Assembly (NCBI GenBank): GCA_913062845.1
Contig: CAJXVZ010000008.1
Span: forward strand, 1 to 64,000
From: an uncultured Psychroflexus sp.
GTDB lineage: Bacteria; Bacteroidota; Bacteroidia; Flavobacteriales; Flavobacteriaceae
Direction of reading: 5' to 3'
DNA length: 64,000 nucleotides
The position numbers and the translations under genes were made by a program. Below are positions 8,059-17,534 of this stretch, one piece after another. A model generated the notes under the pieces. The model made no database searches. It had not been told where the DNA came from and saw only the letters and a list, made by a program, of their open reading frames with translations. Within the stretch, counting starts at the first letter, position 1. Every line of letters begins with the position of its first letter.

Positions 8059-10440
8059 CTAATTTTTAATAAGTTGTTTAGTGTCCACAATCACATTGTC
8101 TGTCACTAAATTTACAATATACTGACCGTTTGGTTTAGAACTTAGGTTAATGGTTTTATACGTCTTGGAAAGGTCTAAAAGATAATTGTCACTTACACCT
8201 GAGTTTAAGTTGGTCACAGTAATAAATGCGGCAGTTGCTGAACCTACATTATAATAAACCGTAAAGTCATTTTGGGTTGGGTTTGGAGACATACTGGTAA
8301 TACTTCTTTCTTCTTTGGCTGTAAAAGTTTGGTAGTCTTTATGCCCATCGCTATCAGCTATAACTTCAAGTGTATATTCTTTTAATAAAGTGTTGGTTAT
8401 AGTTAATGTTTTTCCGGAAGAAACATAATTACCATCCTCATCGTACCAATTATAAACGGCAAATTCATTGATGTCTTCTGCTTCCAATGTCGTTTCGTTT
8501 TGTGTATTTTCCTGATGAGCTTCAGCCCTAAACTCCTGTCTTGTTGAATTTCTATTGATATGATAGGTATAACCGCCTAAAAGTTCGTCTGTACTTGATT
8601 CAGTTTGACTGATATGTAAAGTATAAATTTTACCGGTGACCTGCTGAATTAAAAAATTGACTCTTGGTGTTATAATACCCCATTCGCCGGCTGCGAAGCT
8701 TATATTATCTAAGGATGAATCATTCCCGCCGATATAAATTTCTCTTTCAGAAGCATTAGATATTCTTACATTTGTAGATTGTGCACCACTATCCTGCCAC
8801 GCATCCCATAAGTTTTCGCTTAATCTTACCCTTATTTCTGCTTCATTCCAGATTTGGTTGTATTGATCGGTAAAGAAATTTATATCACTCGTGATAGCCT
8901 GTAATTCGTTGTAGTTACCGGCTGAGATGCTTCCAATCTCAGCATTACCACTAATGTTTACAGTTGTAGTGTTTTTGTAAACTATGTTGTTATTATTTCT
9001 GGTATTTACAGCAGGATTAGGCACTTCTGTAAAGGTCATGGTATCGGTAGTTGATTCTATACGACTCAGGAAACAAAACATCCATGGTTTATTGGTAAAA
9101 CCTGCATTCTCATATTCTTCGGGATTTCTTGGTTGCCAGGCAAATTCTAAAATGGCTTCTTCATCTTTTTGTAAAACAGGTATAGCTTGACTTCCAACTT
9201 CATTCCCTATTTCTAACGAATTTGGTGTGTTTAAATCCCCTGTCCATAAATCATCCCAAGTTTGTTCACCAATGCCACCTTTTGCCCAATAAAGTCTTAA
9301 GGTATCATTTACAGCAGAAGGGTTACAGCTCTTATTTTTTACCCTGACGTAAACATACACCGGTGTTTGATCATTTACGTATTCTAAATCTTGATGTACT
9401 TGGTTTGTTAAGCCATCGGGCTGATTCCTGACCCAAATATCAGGGCTTTCCCAAATGACTCCGGTTTGGTTGTCCGGCTCAATCCCTTCATCTAAACTAG
9501 AATTTGAATGGTATAAATCGTAATATATGTTATCTAAAATGTTGCTAAAAAGATTATCTGCTCTATTGACTATATTTTCATGCATTCTGATTTTTTGACC
9601 TGTTGTAAATAATGTACGGCAATGATGCCTTGTATAAGCCATATAATTTGAGAGCTCATTGACTGTAATATTATAAGGCACACCATCGCAAGGGTTAATT
9701 ATATTTCCAATATATGTTTCGCAATCAGACATTTCATTCCAATAGGTATAAAAACTCGGGGAAGCTTGGGTATCCACAACATAATCGCCTGCTGTTGTCG
9801 CATTAAATAAGGGATCATTAGGGTTTCTGGTTACATTTTCACAACCGTCATGGGTATGTCTCAAACCAAAATTGTGACCTATTTCATGTATAAAAATACC
9901 ATTTACATTTTCTTGATCAACCTTTACAACGAGTTTATCAATAGTATCAGCTTGCCCTCGCGCTGGATAATTGTAAGGAAGTAATACTCTCATAGCCGTG
10001 CCATTGTATTGTACTGCTTCTGGATTGTTTAACAAAGTTGTAATACTCCATCCTGGCGAATCATAATGTTGATCTGATATAAAATAACTAAAATGAACCA
10101 AATTAAAACAAATATTAAAAGAATTAAACTCATTATTCAAAGTATCTATTAAATCAATAGCATCTGCTTGGGAAAGAGATTGAGTCCCATCAGTTTTTTC
10201 AATGCCCCACATGGCTATATTTATATTACGTTGTGGAAATGTTGTCAAATAAGCCGGATCTGTAGAAAAAGAATAAATATTACTGTTGTTAGAATTTGAG
10301 AAACTTTGAACACTTGTCATATCCGTTCCGCAAATATCATCCTGAGCAAAAATGGAAGTCGAACATAAGATGAAAAGAACTAAAACTTTTAATTTTGTAA
10401 GATGTAAGATGTAAGATGTTAGTTGTAAAGGTGTTTTCAT
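8059..10440 (-). CDS. Secreted M43-type zinc metalloprotease with T9SS sorting domain
   Basis: Extracellular metzincin protease. The zinc site HEIGHNFGLRHTHDG gives three His ligands and the general-base Glu of HExxHxxGxxH; the Met-turn follows in NYMAYT. This arrangement matches pappalysin/cytophagalysin (MEROPS M43). Many cysteines near the site suggest disulphides. Middle regions look beta-sandwich-like, and the C-terminus (SMSPNPTQNDFTVYY...NGQYIVNLVTDN...KQLIKN) is a T9SS type A sorting signal. I chose the ATG at 10438-10440 (MKTPLQ), not the track start 8 codons upstream, because it gives a shorter signal peptide. The signal region is encoded across a 7-bp tandem repeat (see findings). 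Confidence 0.88.
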   Translation of the reverse strand: MKTPLQLTSYILHLTKLKVLVLFILCSTSIFAQDDICGTDMTSVQSFSNSNNSNIYSFSTDPAYLTTFPQRNINIAMWGIEKTDGTQSLSQADAIDLIDTLNNEFNSFNICFNLVHFSYFISDQHYDSPGWSITTLLNNPEAVQYNGTAMRVLLPYNYPARGQADTIDKLVVKVDQENVNGIFIHEIGHNFGLRHTHDGCENVTRNPNDPLFNATTAGDYVVDTQASPSFYTYWNEMSDCETYIGNIINPCDGVPYNITVNELSNYMAYTRHHCRTLFTTGQKIRMHENIVNRADNLFSNILDNIYYDLYHSNSSLDEGIEPDNQTGVIWESPDIWVRNQPDGLTNQVHQDLEYVNDQTPVYVYVRVKNKSCNPSAVNDTLRLYWAKGGIGEQTWDDLWTGDLNTPNSLEIGNEVGSQAIPVLQKDEEAILEFAWQPRNPEEYENAGFTNKPWMFCFLSRIESTTDTMTFTEVPNPAVNTRNNNNIVYKNTTTVNISGNAEIGSISAGNYNELQAITSDINFFTDQYNQIWNEAEIRVRLSENLWDAWQDSGAQSTNVRISNASEREIYIGGNDSSLDNISFAAGEWGIITPRVNFLIQQVTGKIYTLHISQTESSTDELLGGYTYHINRNSTRQEFRAEAHQENTQNETTLEAEDINEFAVYNWYDEDGNYVSSGKTLTITNTLLKEYTLEVIADSDGHKDYQTFTAKEERSITSMSPNPTQNDFTVYYNVGSATAAFITVTNLNSGVSDNYLLDLSKTYKTINLSSKPNGQYIVNLVTDNVIVDTKQLIKN
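10397..10417 (-). repeat. 7-bp tandem repeat (gtaagat x3) in the signal-peptide codons
   Basis: Three perfect copies of gtaagat (plus strand), followed by degenerate copies gttagtt and gtaaagg. They lie about 8 codons into the metalloprotease gene. The unit is not a multiple of three, so loss or gain of one copy would shift the frame. Confidence 0.8.
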
Positions 10441-10619
10441 TGCTGTTTGGGCTAGATTAAACAAGTATTTTTAAATTATTTGTTAAATGTATGCCGTATA
10501 GTTTGATTAAAAAAAATAGAAAATTAAAAATTAATCATTTTATGATTATTATCATATTTCAAAAATTTACTTGGTTTTGGTTCAGTTTTAAAAAAACAGA
10601 GAAATTGCTCTAATCAGAA

Positions 10620-11183
10620 CTAAAAATTATAAATATTGTTAGGCGTAATTACATAATCCAAAGCAATATCATGTTGGTCTATTTCCAGATCTTCTCTTAA
10701 AGCTTCAAAAAATGAAAGACCAACTTTCAAGACTGTCGATTTACATTGATTAAGAAACCGATCATAAAAGCCTTGCCCGTATCCAATTCGATGTCCGTTA
10801 TTATCAAAAGCAAGTAAAGGCACAAACACCACATCAATCTTGGTTACATTAACTTCTAGTCCATCCTGTGGTTCAGGAATACCAAATTTATTTTCTTTTA
10901 GTGGTGTAGAATCGGTGAGTAGAAAGTGACTTAAACTATGTGATTTAAAATCACTTTTACTGATGATGACCTGTTTGTCCTTGCCCTGAAGCACATGTAG
11001 CAAAAGGTCTGTGTCAACCTCTTTTTGATGTTTTATACTTAGAAATAAATGAAAATAAGTTTTATCCCAAATGGGTAAATTAAGACACTGATTGGCTATA
11101 GCGATGCTTTTTTCTTCGATTTGAAGATCATTTAGCTTTTGGCGTTTTTGTTTATAAATTGTCCTGATATCTTCCTTAGTCAT
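10620..11183 (-). CDS. 5-formyltetrahydrofolate cyclo-ligase
   Basis: Converts 5-formyl-THF to 5,10-methenyl-THF with ATP, returning an inhibitory folate form to the one-carbon pool. The family signature near the C-terminus, IGYGQGFYDRFL, is present, and KIDVVFVPLLAFDNNGHR precedes it as in other 5-FCL proteins. The track ORF begins 26 codons upstream inside the preceding gene; two adjacent ATGs at 11181-11186 give a normal product of about 187 aa beginning M(M)TKEDIR. This start overlaps the AstE-like gene's stop by 8-11 bp, consistent with translational coupling. Confidence 0.9.
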   Translation of the reverse strand: MTKEDIRTIYKQKRQKLNDLQIEEKSIAIANQCLNLPIWDKTYFHLFLSIKHQKEVDTDLLLHVLQGKDKQVIISKSDFKSHSLSHFLLTDSTPLKENKFGIPEPQDGLEVNVTKIDVVFVPLLAFDNNGHRIGYGQGFYDRFLNQCKSTVLKVGLSFFEALREDLEIDQHDIALDYVITPNNIYNF

Positions 11184-12159
11184 CATCTGTTGAAATATGA
11201 AACAGGGCGTCGCCCTGATATACCATTGGTGATTGGTTGACGTTAATGATGTGGCCGGCACTTCTGGATTTCATGACGTGCTTAAAACTGCCGTAAGGGT
11301 CTGTGATTACGGCTAGAACTTCTTTTTTTTCAACCCATTGGCCAATTTCAACTTTTAAATGTAAAAGTCCACTGTATTTGGCGCGTAGCCATTTGGTTTT
11401 CTCAATAAAAACTGTAGACTTCACCGCTTTTGGAGGATCAAATTCTGCTTTTAGCATGCCCAGGTGTTTCAATACACGTCTTAATCCATCAAGCCCGTGT
11501 TTGGTTATCCCAGGATCGTTATCTGAAGATTTGCCTCCTTCATATAATAATATCGGTATATTAAGATTTTTACAGGTTGTTCTGAATGAACTTTTCAGGT
11601 TTGAAGAAAAGACTGTAAATGGCGCATTAAAGACTTCGGCAAGGTTTTTAAGTTGGTCATCACCTTTCACAATACGTGTCTGTGCCGCGTTAAACCTCTT
11701 GGCGCCGCCGGTATGAAAATCTATAACATAATCTACAGCCGGTAGAATTTCATTGGTGAGTTGATAAGCAAACCTGCTGGCTAATGGTCCTTTTTTAGTG
11801 CCGGGAAATATTCTGTTTAAGTCTCTGCCGTCCGGAAACTCTCTCTGCATATTAAGAAATCCAAAGACATTGAGTACGGGAATGCAGATGATAGTTCCTT
11901 TAAGCGGTCTGTTCATCTTTCTGGCCAGGAACTGGCGAACGATTTCTACGCCGTTTATTTCATCACCGTGAATTCCTGCTGTGATAAGGACAACTGGTCC
12001 GGGTTTTTTTGACCGTTCAATGATTACAGGAACTTCAACAGCAGATGTGGTAAAGAGTTTGGCTGTATGAAGATTTAACCTTTTGTGTTGCCCTGGGAAC
12101 ACCTCTTCATCCAGAATACGCAAGACATTTTTATCATCTATAAATGGCTTATCAGACAT
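11176..12159 (-). CDS. Succinylglutamate desuccinylase/aspartoacylase family protein
   Basis: Zinc carboxypeptidase-like deacylase (M14 fold, AstE/AspA family). The metal motif [16 protein letters not shown] (His and Glu ligands, about residues 62-77) and [13 protein letters not shown] are present, followed by [11 protein letters not shown] with the third His ligand. At 327 aa the length is normal. The gene overlaps the rimK stop by 8 bp and sits in the order rimB-like, rimK, deacylase. Since RimK adds glutamates to a protein C-terminus, an exopeptidase-like role in trimming such tails is an attractive idea, but family members act on many N-acyl amino acids and the substrate is not shown. Confidence 0.88.
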   Translation of the reverse strand: MSDKPFIDDKNVLRILDEEVFPGQHKRLNLHTAKLFTTSAVEVPVIIERSKKPGPVVLITAGIHGDEINGVEIVRQFLARKMNRPLKGTIICIPVLNVFGFLNMQREFPDGRDLNRIFPGTKKGPLASRFAYQLTNEILPAVDYVIDFHTGGAKRFNAAQTRIVKGDDQLKNLAEVFNAPFTVFSSNLKSSFRTTCKNLNIPILLYEGGKSSDNDPGITKHGLDGLRRVLKHLGMLKAEFDPPKAVKSTVFIEKTKWLRAKYSGLLHLKVEIGQWVEKKEVLAVITDPYGSFKHVMKSRSAGHIINVNQSPMVYQGDALFHISTDDD

Positions 12160-13024
12160 TCTTTTCGATGTATTGTACGATTTTTCGGGCGATGTCCTTA
12201 CCGGTAGCTTTTTCTATGCCTTCCAGACCCGGTGATGAATTTACTTCCAGAATCAACGGACCGCGATCACTTTGTAACATGTCAACACCGGCAACACCAA
12301 GCCTCATGGCCTTAGCTGCTTTTATGGCTGCAATTTCTTCCTCATCCGTAAGTTCTATAACCTCTGCCGAACCACCCTGATGGAGATTAGACCTGAATTC
12401 ACCTTCTTTGCTTTGACGCTTCATAGCACCAACAACGTGGCCGTCTATTACAAATACACGGATATCAGCACCTTTGGCTTCCTTTATGAACTCCTGAACA
12501 ATTACCCTCGCCTGCAGTCCGTTAAAGGCTTCAATTACTGATTTTGCCGCAGTTTTGGTTTCAGCCAGGACTACACCCAAACCCTGAGTACCTTCCAGAA
12601 GTTTAATGACCAAAGGTGTTCCGCCAACCTGTTGGATCACACCTTCGACATCTCTGGAATAATTAGTAAAAACAGTTTTTGGTAAGCCTATTCTGGCGCG
12701 TGTCAGCACCTGCATACTTCTTAGTTTGTCCCGACTTCTTACCAGTGCTTCAGAATCTATGGTACTGAAAGCACCCATCATTTCAAATTGTCTGACTACA
12801 GCAGTGCCGTAAAAGGTTACAGAAGCGCCTATTCTTGGTATTATGGCATCTGTATCTTCGATATATTTGCCTTTGTAGTAAACATTGGGGTTACGTTTCT
12901 CAATTACCAAATCACATTTCAACGGATCTATGACCTGAACATTGTGTTTTCGCTTTTCGGCAGCTTCAACAAGTCTTCTGGTAGAGTATAATTTAGGATT
13001 TCTTGATAATATTTTGATATTCAT
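12152..13024 (-). CDS. rimK: RimK-type alpha-L-glutamate ligase (ATP-grasp)
   Basis: ATP-dependent ligase that in E. coli adds glutamates to the C-terminus of ribosomal protein S6. Seen here: N-terminal [22 protein letters not shown] as in RimK, then the ATP-grasp core with [20 protein letters not shown] (nucleotide-binding loop), [20 protein letters not shown] and the metal-binding [15 protein letters not shown]. About 290 aa, normal for RimK. I start at the ATG 13022-13024; the track's start three codons earlier is possible. It overlaps the end of the retropepsin-like gene upstream by about 32 bp and the start of the deacylase downstream, so the three are translated from one mRNA. Confidence 0.92.
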   Translation of the reverse strand: MNIKILSRNPKLYSTRRLVEAAEKRKHNVQVIDPLKCDLVIEKRNPNVYYKGKYIEDTDAIIPRIGASVTFYGTAVVRQFEMMGAFSTIDSEALVRSRDKLRSMQVLTRARIGLPKTVFTNYSRDVEGVIQQVGGTPLVIKLLEGTQGLGVVLAETKTAAKSVIEAFNGLQARVIVQEFIKEAKGADIRVFVIDGHVVGAMKRQSKEGEFRSNLHQGGSAEVIELTDEEEIAAIKAAKAMRLGVAGVDMLQSDRGPLILEVNSSPGLEGIEKATGKDIARKIVQYIEKNV

Positions 13025-13463
13025 AGATTTCATTTTTATGTGATAAATCCGTTAATGAGGGATCCACAACAAATTTGGGATTTAAAAATTTACGGCCTAA
13101 AAGTACAGGAAACTTCATGTCTTTCCTGTCACTGAGTGACAACGAAATGCTATAGCTTTTTCCAAACAATCTTATTGCTGATTTTATTTCATACCTGTTC
13201 TGCGCAATTCCATTACTGCTTTTAACCCGAATTGTTTTGAAGTTTTTAAAAACATGGATATCATCACTGTATTCAGGATGTTTATCATCTAAAAAACTGC
13301 AATATAACAATCCATCGTCTTTTACTTTGATAAAGCCACAATGTATAGATGAAGTGTACGCGCCGGTGTCAACTTTCACTTCAACCTGATTAAACCCAAT
13401 ATCCGGAAAGTCGGCGATATCTTTACGCCCAATTACAATTTTGTGTTTTTGACTATACTTCAA
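12993..13463 (-). CDS. RimB-like retropepsin (ATP-dependent zinc protease family)
   Basis: Small aspartic-protease-fold protein of the family named ATP-dependent zinc protease (DUF785). The active-site motif [14 protein letters not shown] has the catalytic Asp at residue 32, and PVLLGRKFL near residue 124 is the second conserved element of retropepsin-like folds. At 156 aa it is a single domain that would dimerise. In Pseudomonas the homologue RimB is reported to remove glutamates added by RimK. The gene overlaps rimK here, which supports a modification/demodification pair. It starts 2 bp after the pyk stop. Confidence 0.85.
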   Translation of the reverse strand: MKYSQKHKIVIGRKDIADFPDIGFNQVEVKVDTGAYTSSIHCGFIKVKDDGLLYCSFLDDKHPEYSDDIHVFKNFKTIRVKSSNGIAQNRYEIKSAIRLFGKSYSISLSLSDRKDMKFPVLLGRKFLNPKFVVDPSLTDLSHKNEIYEYQNIIKKS

Positions 13464-13465
13464 TA

Positions 13466-14896
13466 TTACTTAATTTCAGAAACTCTTAGGGTATTAACCA
13501 TTCCTTTGTCATCAATTGGCATGGCTGCCAGGTTGATAAGGAAGTCTCCCTTTTCAACATATTTACTTTTATGGGCAATTTCATTAACATCTTCTATGGT
13601 AACATCTGTACTTTCAAATTTGTCGTAATAAAAGGCATTCACGCCCCAAAGTAAACTCAACTGAGTAAGAATTACTTTATTTGATGTAAAAGCTAAAATA
13701 TGTGCTTCCGGTCTCCATGCAGAAATCTGAAATGCCGTATAACCACTATTTGTTAATGTACAAATTGCCGTGGCATCTATTTCATTGGCCATTCTTGCGG
13801 CGTGATAGCATACCGATTTTGTAATGTACCGTTTTGTCTTTATAGTTGGTGGATTATGAGGGACTTTAATAAGTTCAGAGTTTTCTACGCTTTTTATGAC
13901 CTGGCACATTTTCTGAATAACTTGTACAGGGTATTTTCCAACTGAAGTTTCGCCGCTAAGCATAACTGCATCAGCCCCATCCATAACTGAGTTTGCCACA
14001 TCATTGACTTCTGCTCTTGTAGGGGTTAGGCTATCTATCATGGTTTCCATCATTTGCGTGGCAATTATGACCGGAATTCTGGCTAGTTTTGCCTTTAAGA
14101 CCAATTGCTTTTGGATCAAAGGGACTTCCTGTGCAGGGATTTCAACACCAAGGTCACCTCGTGCGACCATAAGACCATCACAATAAGCGGCAATCTTATC
14201 GATATTTTTAACGCCTTCGGGCTTTTCAATTTTGGCTACAATTGGTATTTTATGGCTACAATTTTCTTTGATGAGTTGTTGTAATTCTTTAAGATCGCTT
14301 GCGTATCTCACAAAAGAAAGTGCAATCCAGTCCACTTCGAGTTTGCAGGCAAATTTTGCATCTTCAACATCTTTTTCTGTAAGCGCAGGCAAAGAAATTT
14401 TTGTATTAGGAAGGTTGACCCCTTTCTTTGATTTTAAGGCTCCACCTTGAATAACATTGGCTTCTACAGTATCTTTTTTGTTGGTGGACACAACCTCAAA
14501 AATCAACTTTCCATCATCCAATAGAATACGTTCGCCAGCTTTCACATCTCGAGGAAAAGCCTCGTAGTTCATATAGACCTCTTCAGCATTGCCTTCAAAT
14601 TTTTCTCCGGTTTTAAATTTTATTTTGTCTCCAGCGTTCACGACAACGCCATCCTGCATAACACCAACACGCAACTTAGGTCCTTGAAGGTCACCTAAGA
14701 TTCCGGCATTGAGGCCCAATTCTTTATTGAGTTCACGAATCATTTTTACTCTTTGTTCTACATCTTCATAATTGGCATGGGAAAAATTGATTCTAAAAAT
14801 ATTAACGCCTTCCTTTAGCATATCTCTCAAAACTTCTTTGCTTGAGGTAGCCGGTCCAAGAGTGGCGATAATTTTGGTTTTTTTGTTTGATTTCAT
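13466..14896 (-). CDS. pyk: Pyruvate kinase
   Basis: Last step of glycolysis: phosphoenolpyruvate plus ADP to pyruvate plus ATP. The N-terminal KIIATLGPATSSKEVLRDM and RINFSHANYEDV are classical. The active-site signature appears as IPIVAKIEKPEGVKNID, and MVARGDLGVEIPAQEVPLIQK and GADAVMLSGETSVGKYPV follow in order. The C-terminal allosteric domain is present; the total of 476 aa is normal. It lies 20 bp downstream of the IPExxxVDY gene and 2 bp upstream of the retropepsin-like gene. Pairing with an IPExxxVDY gene is characteristic of Flavobacteriia. Confidence 0.97.
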   Translation of the reverse strand: MKSNKKTKIIATLGPATSSKEVLRDMLKEGVNIFRINFSHANYEDVEQRVKMIRELNKELGLNAGILGDLQGPKLRVGVMQDGVVVNAGDKIKFKTGEKFEGNAEEVYMNYEAFPRDVKAGERILLDDGKLIFEVVSTNKKDTVEANVIQGGALKSKKGVNLPNTKISLPALTEKDVEDAKFACKLEVDWIALSFVRYASDLKELQQLIKENCSHKIPIVAKIEKPEGVKNIDKIAAYCDGLMVARGDLGVEIPAQEVPLIQKQLVLKAKLARIPVIIATQMMETMIDSLTPTRAEVNDVANSVMDGADAVMLSGETSVGKYPVQVIQKMCQVIKSVENSELIKVPHNPPTIKTKRYITKSVCYHAARMANEIDATAICTLTNSGYTAFQISAWRPEAHILAFTSNKVILTQLSLLWGVNAFYYDKFESTDVTIEDVNEIAHKSKYVEKGDFLINLAAMPIDDKGMVNTLRVSEIK

Positions 14897-14916
14897 AGTA
14901 ATTTTTGTAAAATTAT

Positions 14917-15396
14917 TTAATCGAAAATTAAGTTTTTTGGATTTTTTATATCGCTATTATTAATTTCGTAGGCACTTATAATTTGAGGTATGTCATTTAA
15001 GTCATGTAACATTTTTTTTATCTTAAATCTGTCATATTCGTCTTCGATCTTTATAAAATAATCACATTGTCTATGCGAATTAATCAAATGTTTATCAATT
15101 TGTTGCGTCTCAAAATCAAAAAGTGAATTTGCAAATTTAGAATTTTGGTCAATATACTTAGATTTATTCTGAATGAAATATATTTTACAAGCAGTTTTAG
15201 CGTCAGTAAAAGAAAAAAGTGAAAAGTTGATATTAAAGCCTTTATAAATAAGTTCGATGTCTTTTTTATCTCTTTTAAATTTAGTCTTCAAATTATTGTT
15301 TATTAAAAAAACAATCTTGTAGGGTTCTATAGAGGCACTTATGCCGATAAGTTTATATTCAACATCTTCAATACTATCAAGGAGTAGTTTTCTCAT
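14917..15396 (-). CDS. IPExxxVDY family protein
   Basis: Function unknown. The 159-aa protein has the family hallmark in altered form: LINSHRQCDYFIKIED (about residues 108-123) sits where the name-giving IPExxxVDY-(F/L)-x-(K/R) segment is found, so the Pro and Val positions have diverged. No signal peptide or membrane segment is seen; it is probably cytoplasmic. It precedes pyk by 20 bp, the position this family keeps across Flavobacteriia, which supports the assignment more than the motif alone. A role related to pyruvate kinase is only a contextual guess. Confidence 0.7.
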   Translation of the reverse strand: MRKLLLDSIEDVEYKLIGISASIEPYKIVFLINNNLKTKFKRDKKDIELIYKGFNINFSLFSFTDAKTACKIYFIQNKSKYIDQNSKFANSLFDFETQQIDKHLINSHRQCDYFIKIEDEYDRFKIKKMLHDLNDIPQIISAYEINNSDIKNPKNLIFD

Positions 15397-15514
15397 CGCG
15401 TAAAATTAAGTATTGTAAATGATTAAGGTATTATGAACACGTTAATTTATTAAAACAAAAAATTTTTAAATATTGACAAGCAGTAAGTTATGCTTTTTTT
15501 GCCCTTTGGAGATA

Positions 15515-16255
15515 TCAATCAATGATTTTGTCCTGAAGTGCGTAATAGGCTCTTCTGCACACCTTTTCTTCTGCTTTTTTCTTTGAAGTTTCTCTTGCTT
15601 TGGCCATGATTTGTCCATTTAAGACAAAAGACATGGCAAAATATTTTTGCCCGTTTTCTTTCAGGCCTGTATCAATACATTCCTTTATATCGTAATTGAA
15701 TTTGTTTTTTTGGCACCATTCAATCATGTAGCTTTTGTAGCTAATAACTTTATTTTCAAGTTCTTCTATATCAATAAACGGAATAATAATTTTTTCGGCT
15801 ACAAACTTTTCGCATTTTTTGTAGCCTTGATCAATATATATGGCGGCAATAAGAGCCTCCAAAAGGTTTCCATAAATGTTATCGCTAAAATGCTCTTTTT
15901 TTACCTGAGACTCTAAGAATTCAAGTAATTTGAAAGATTTACCGATCTTATTCAGGTTATTGCGGCTTACAGCTTTGGCTCTCATCTTAGTGAGGTAGCC
16001 TTCGTCGCCTTGTGGTGATTGTTTAAACAGGTGAGTAGAAATGATAGAGTCTAACAAGGCATCACCTAAAAATTCTAACCTTTCATAATTGATATCATTA
16101 CCAAATTTATCTTTCAGGTTCATTGACCTATGCGTGAAAACACTTTTGTAAAGGCTAACATTTTTAACCTTAAACCCCAATACCTCATACAAATTATATA
16201 AAAAACTCCCGTCCTTTTTGGAACGGGAGCTAAAAATATCTTCAATAAATTTCAT
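15515..16255 (-). CDS. rnc: Ribonuclease III
   Basis: Double-strand-specific endoribonuclease for rRNA and mRNA processing. The signature NYERLEFLGDALLDSIIS (about residues 57-74) contains the catalytic acidic residues; a second acidic helix GNLLEALIAAIYIDQG supplies the rest. The C-terminal dsRNA-binding domain ends in KKKAEEKVCRRAYYAL. At 246 aa it is normal. It starts 15 bp after the fabF stop, in the order acpP-fabF-rnc known from many bacteria. The first codons (FSSRSKKDGSF) form a strong terminator-like hairpin, described separately. Confidence 0.95.
   Translation of the reverse strand: MKFIEDIFSSRSKKDGSFLYNLYEVLGFKVKNVSLYKSVFTHRSMNLKDKFGNDINYERLEFLGDALLDSIISTHLFKQSPQGDEGYLTKMRAKAVSRNNLNKIGKSFKLLEFLESQVKKEHFSDNIYGNLLEALIAAIYIDQGYKKCEKFVAEKIIIPFIDIEELENKVISYKSYMIEWCQKNKFNYDIKECIDTGLKENGQKYFAMSFVLNGQIMAKARETSKKKAEEKVCRRAYYALQDKIID
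16200..16229 (-). terminator. Terminator-shaped hairpin inside the 5' codons of rnc
   Basis: On the minus strand CTCCCGTTCC-AAAAA-GGACGGGAG is followed directly by six T. The stem has 7 perfect pairs (CTCCCGT/ACGGGAG), a one-base bulge and two further GC pairs around an A5 loop. It lies at codons 9-19 of rnc, about 45 bases after the fabF stop. It could end acpP-fabF transcripts or control rnc. The shape is clear; its use is inferred. Confidence 0.6.
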
Positions 16256-16270
16256 GAAATATATATAGTA

Positions 16271-17524
16271 TTAGGCGTCCACAGATTTAAAAACAACGCA
16301 TGCATTATGACCTCCAAAACCAAAAGTGTTGCTCATTGCAATATTCACTTTTCTTTTTTGTGCCTTGTTGAGCGTTAGATTTAATTCCGGATCAATATTT
16401 TCATCAAATGTCTCATGATTTATGGTTGGTGGTACAAGGCTGTGTTCCAATGCTAAAATTGAAGCGATAGCTTCAATAGCACCGGCGGCACCTAAAAGGT
16501 GACCTGTCATAGACTTAGTTGAGTTAATATTGATATTTTTGGCATGATCCCCGAAAACCTCTTTTATGGCTTTTAGCTCTGCAACATCACCAAGCGGAGT
16601 AGAAGTACCATGTGTATTAATGGCATCTACATCTTCCGGGTTAAGGCCTGCATTTCTAAGGCAATTGTTCATAACTGCAACCACACCTTTGCCATCCGGA
16701 TGAGGAGCAGTCATGTGATAGGCATCAGATGATAAACCTCCGCCAATAACCTCGGCGTAAATTTTTGCACCTCTTGCTTTTGCATGTTCGTATTCCTCAA
16801 GAATAAGCGCACCTGCACCTTCTCCCAAAACAAATCCATCACGTGTAGCATCAAAGGGTCTAGATGCTGTCTCCGGACTATCATTTCTGGTAGATAAGGC
16901 ATGCATAGCATTAAAACCGCCCATACCGGCTTCTGTTACAGCAGCTTCACTGCCACCGGTTACAATGATATCACTGTAACCCATTCTGATATAGTTGAGA
17001 GCGTCAATTATGGCATTTGCCGATGAAGCACATGCTGAAACCGTTGTGTAATTTGGCCCCATAAAGCCGTGCTTAATGGAGATGTTACCTGGAGCTATGT
17101 CTGCAATCATTTTTGGAATAAAAAACGGATTGAATCGAGGTGTTCCATCGCCTTTGGCGTAATTGATGACCTCATTCTGAAAAGTTTCCAAACCACCAAT
17201 TCCTGCACCCCAAATAACACCAACACGGTATTTGTCAACAGTTTCTAAATCAATTTTGGAATCTGATATAGCCTCATCAGAGGCAACCATAGCGTATTGT
17301 GCAAATCTATCCAACCTGCGAACCTCCTTTCTGTCAAAATAGTCTTCTGCATTGAAATTTTTTAATTCACATGCAAATTTGGTTTTGAATTTCTCGGTAT
17401 CGTAGTATGTGATAGGAGCAGAGCCACTCTTGCCAGTGGACAAACCTTCCCAATATTCCCGGATGTTATTTCCAATTGGCGTAAGTGCTCCCAAGCCTGT
17501 TACAACAACGCGCTTTAATTCCAT
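16271..17524 (-). CDS. fabF: Beta-ketoacyl-ACP synthase II
   Basis: Condenses malonyl-ACP with acyl-ACP in fatty-acid elongation. The catalytic triad is visible: Cys in TVSACASSANAI (about residue 164), His in NTHGTSTPLGD and His in STKSMTGHLLGAAGA. The end shows the glycine-rich NTFGFGGHNACVVF. Length 417 aa, normal for FabF. It starts 10 bp downstream of acpP and is followed by rnc, the classic acpP-fabF-rnc order. Confidence 0.97.
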   Translation of the reverse strand: MELKRVVVTGLGALTPIGNNIREYWEGLSTGKSGSAPITYYDTEKFKTKFACELKNFNAEDYFDRKEVRRLDRFAQYAMVASDEAISDSKIDLETVDKYRVGVIWGAGIGGLETFQNEVINYAKGDGTPRFNPFFIPKMIADIAPGNISIKHGFMGPNYTTVSACASSANAIIDALNYIRMGYSDIIVTGGSEAAVTEAGMGGFNAMHALSTRNDSPETASRPFDATRDGFVLGEGAGALILEEYEHAKARGAKIYAEVIGGGLSSDAYHMTAPHPDGKGVVAVMNNCLRNAGLNPEDVDAINTHGTSTPLGDVAELKAIKEVFGDHAKNININSTKSMTGHLLGAAGAIEAIASILALEHSLVPPTINHETFDENIDPELNLTLNKAQKRKVNIAMSNTFGFGGHNACVVFKSVDA

Positions 17525-17534
17525 GAATTTATAT

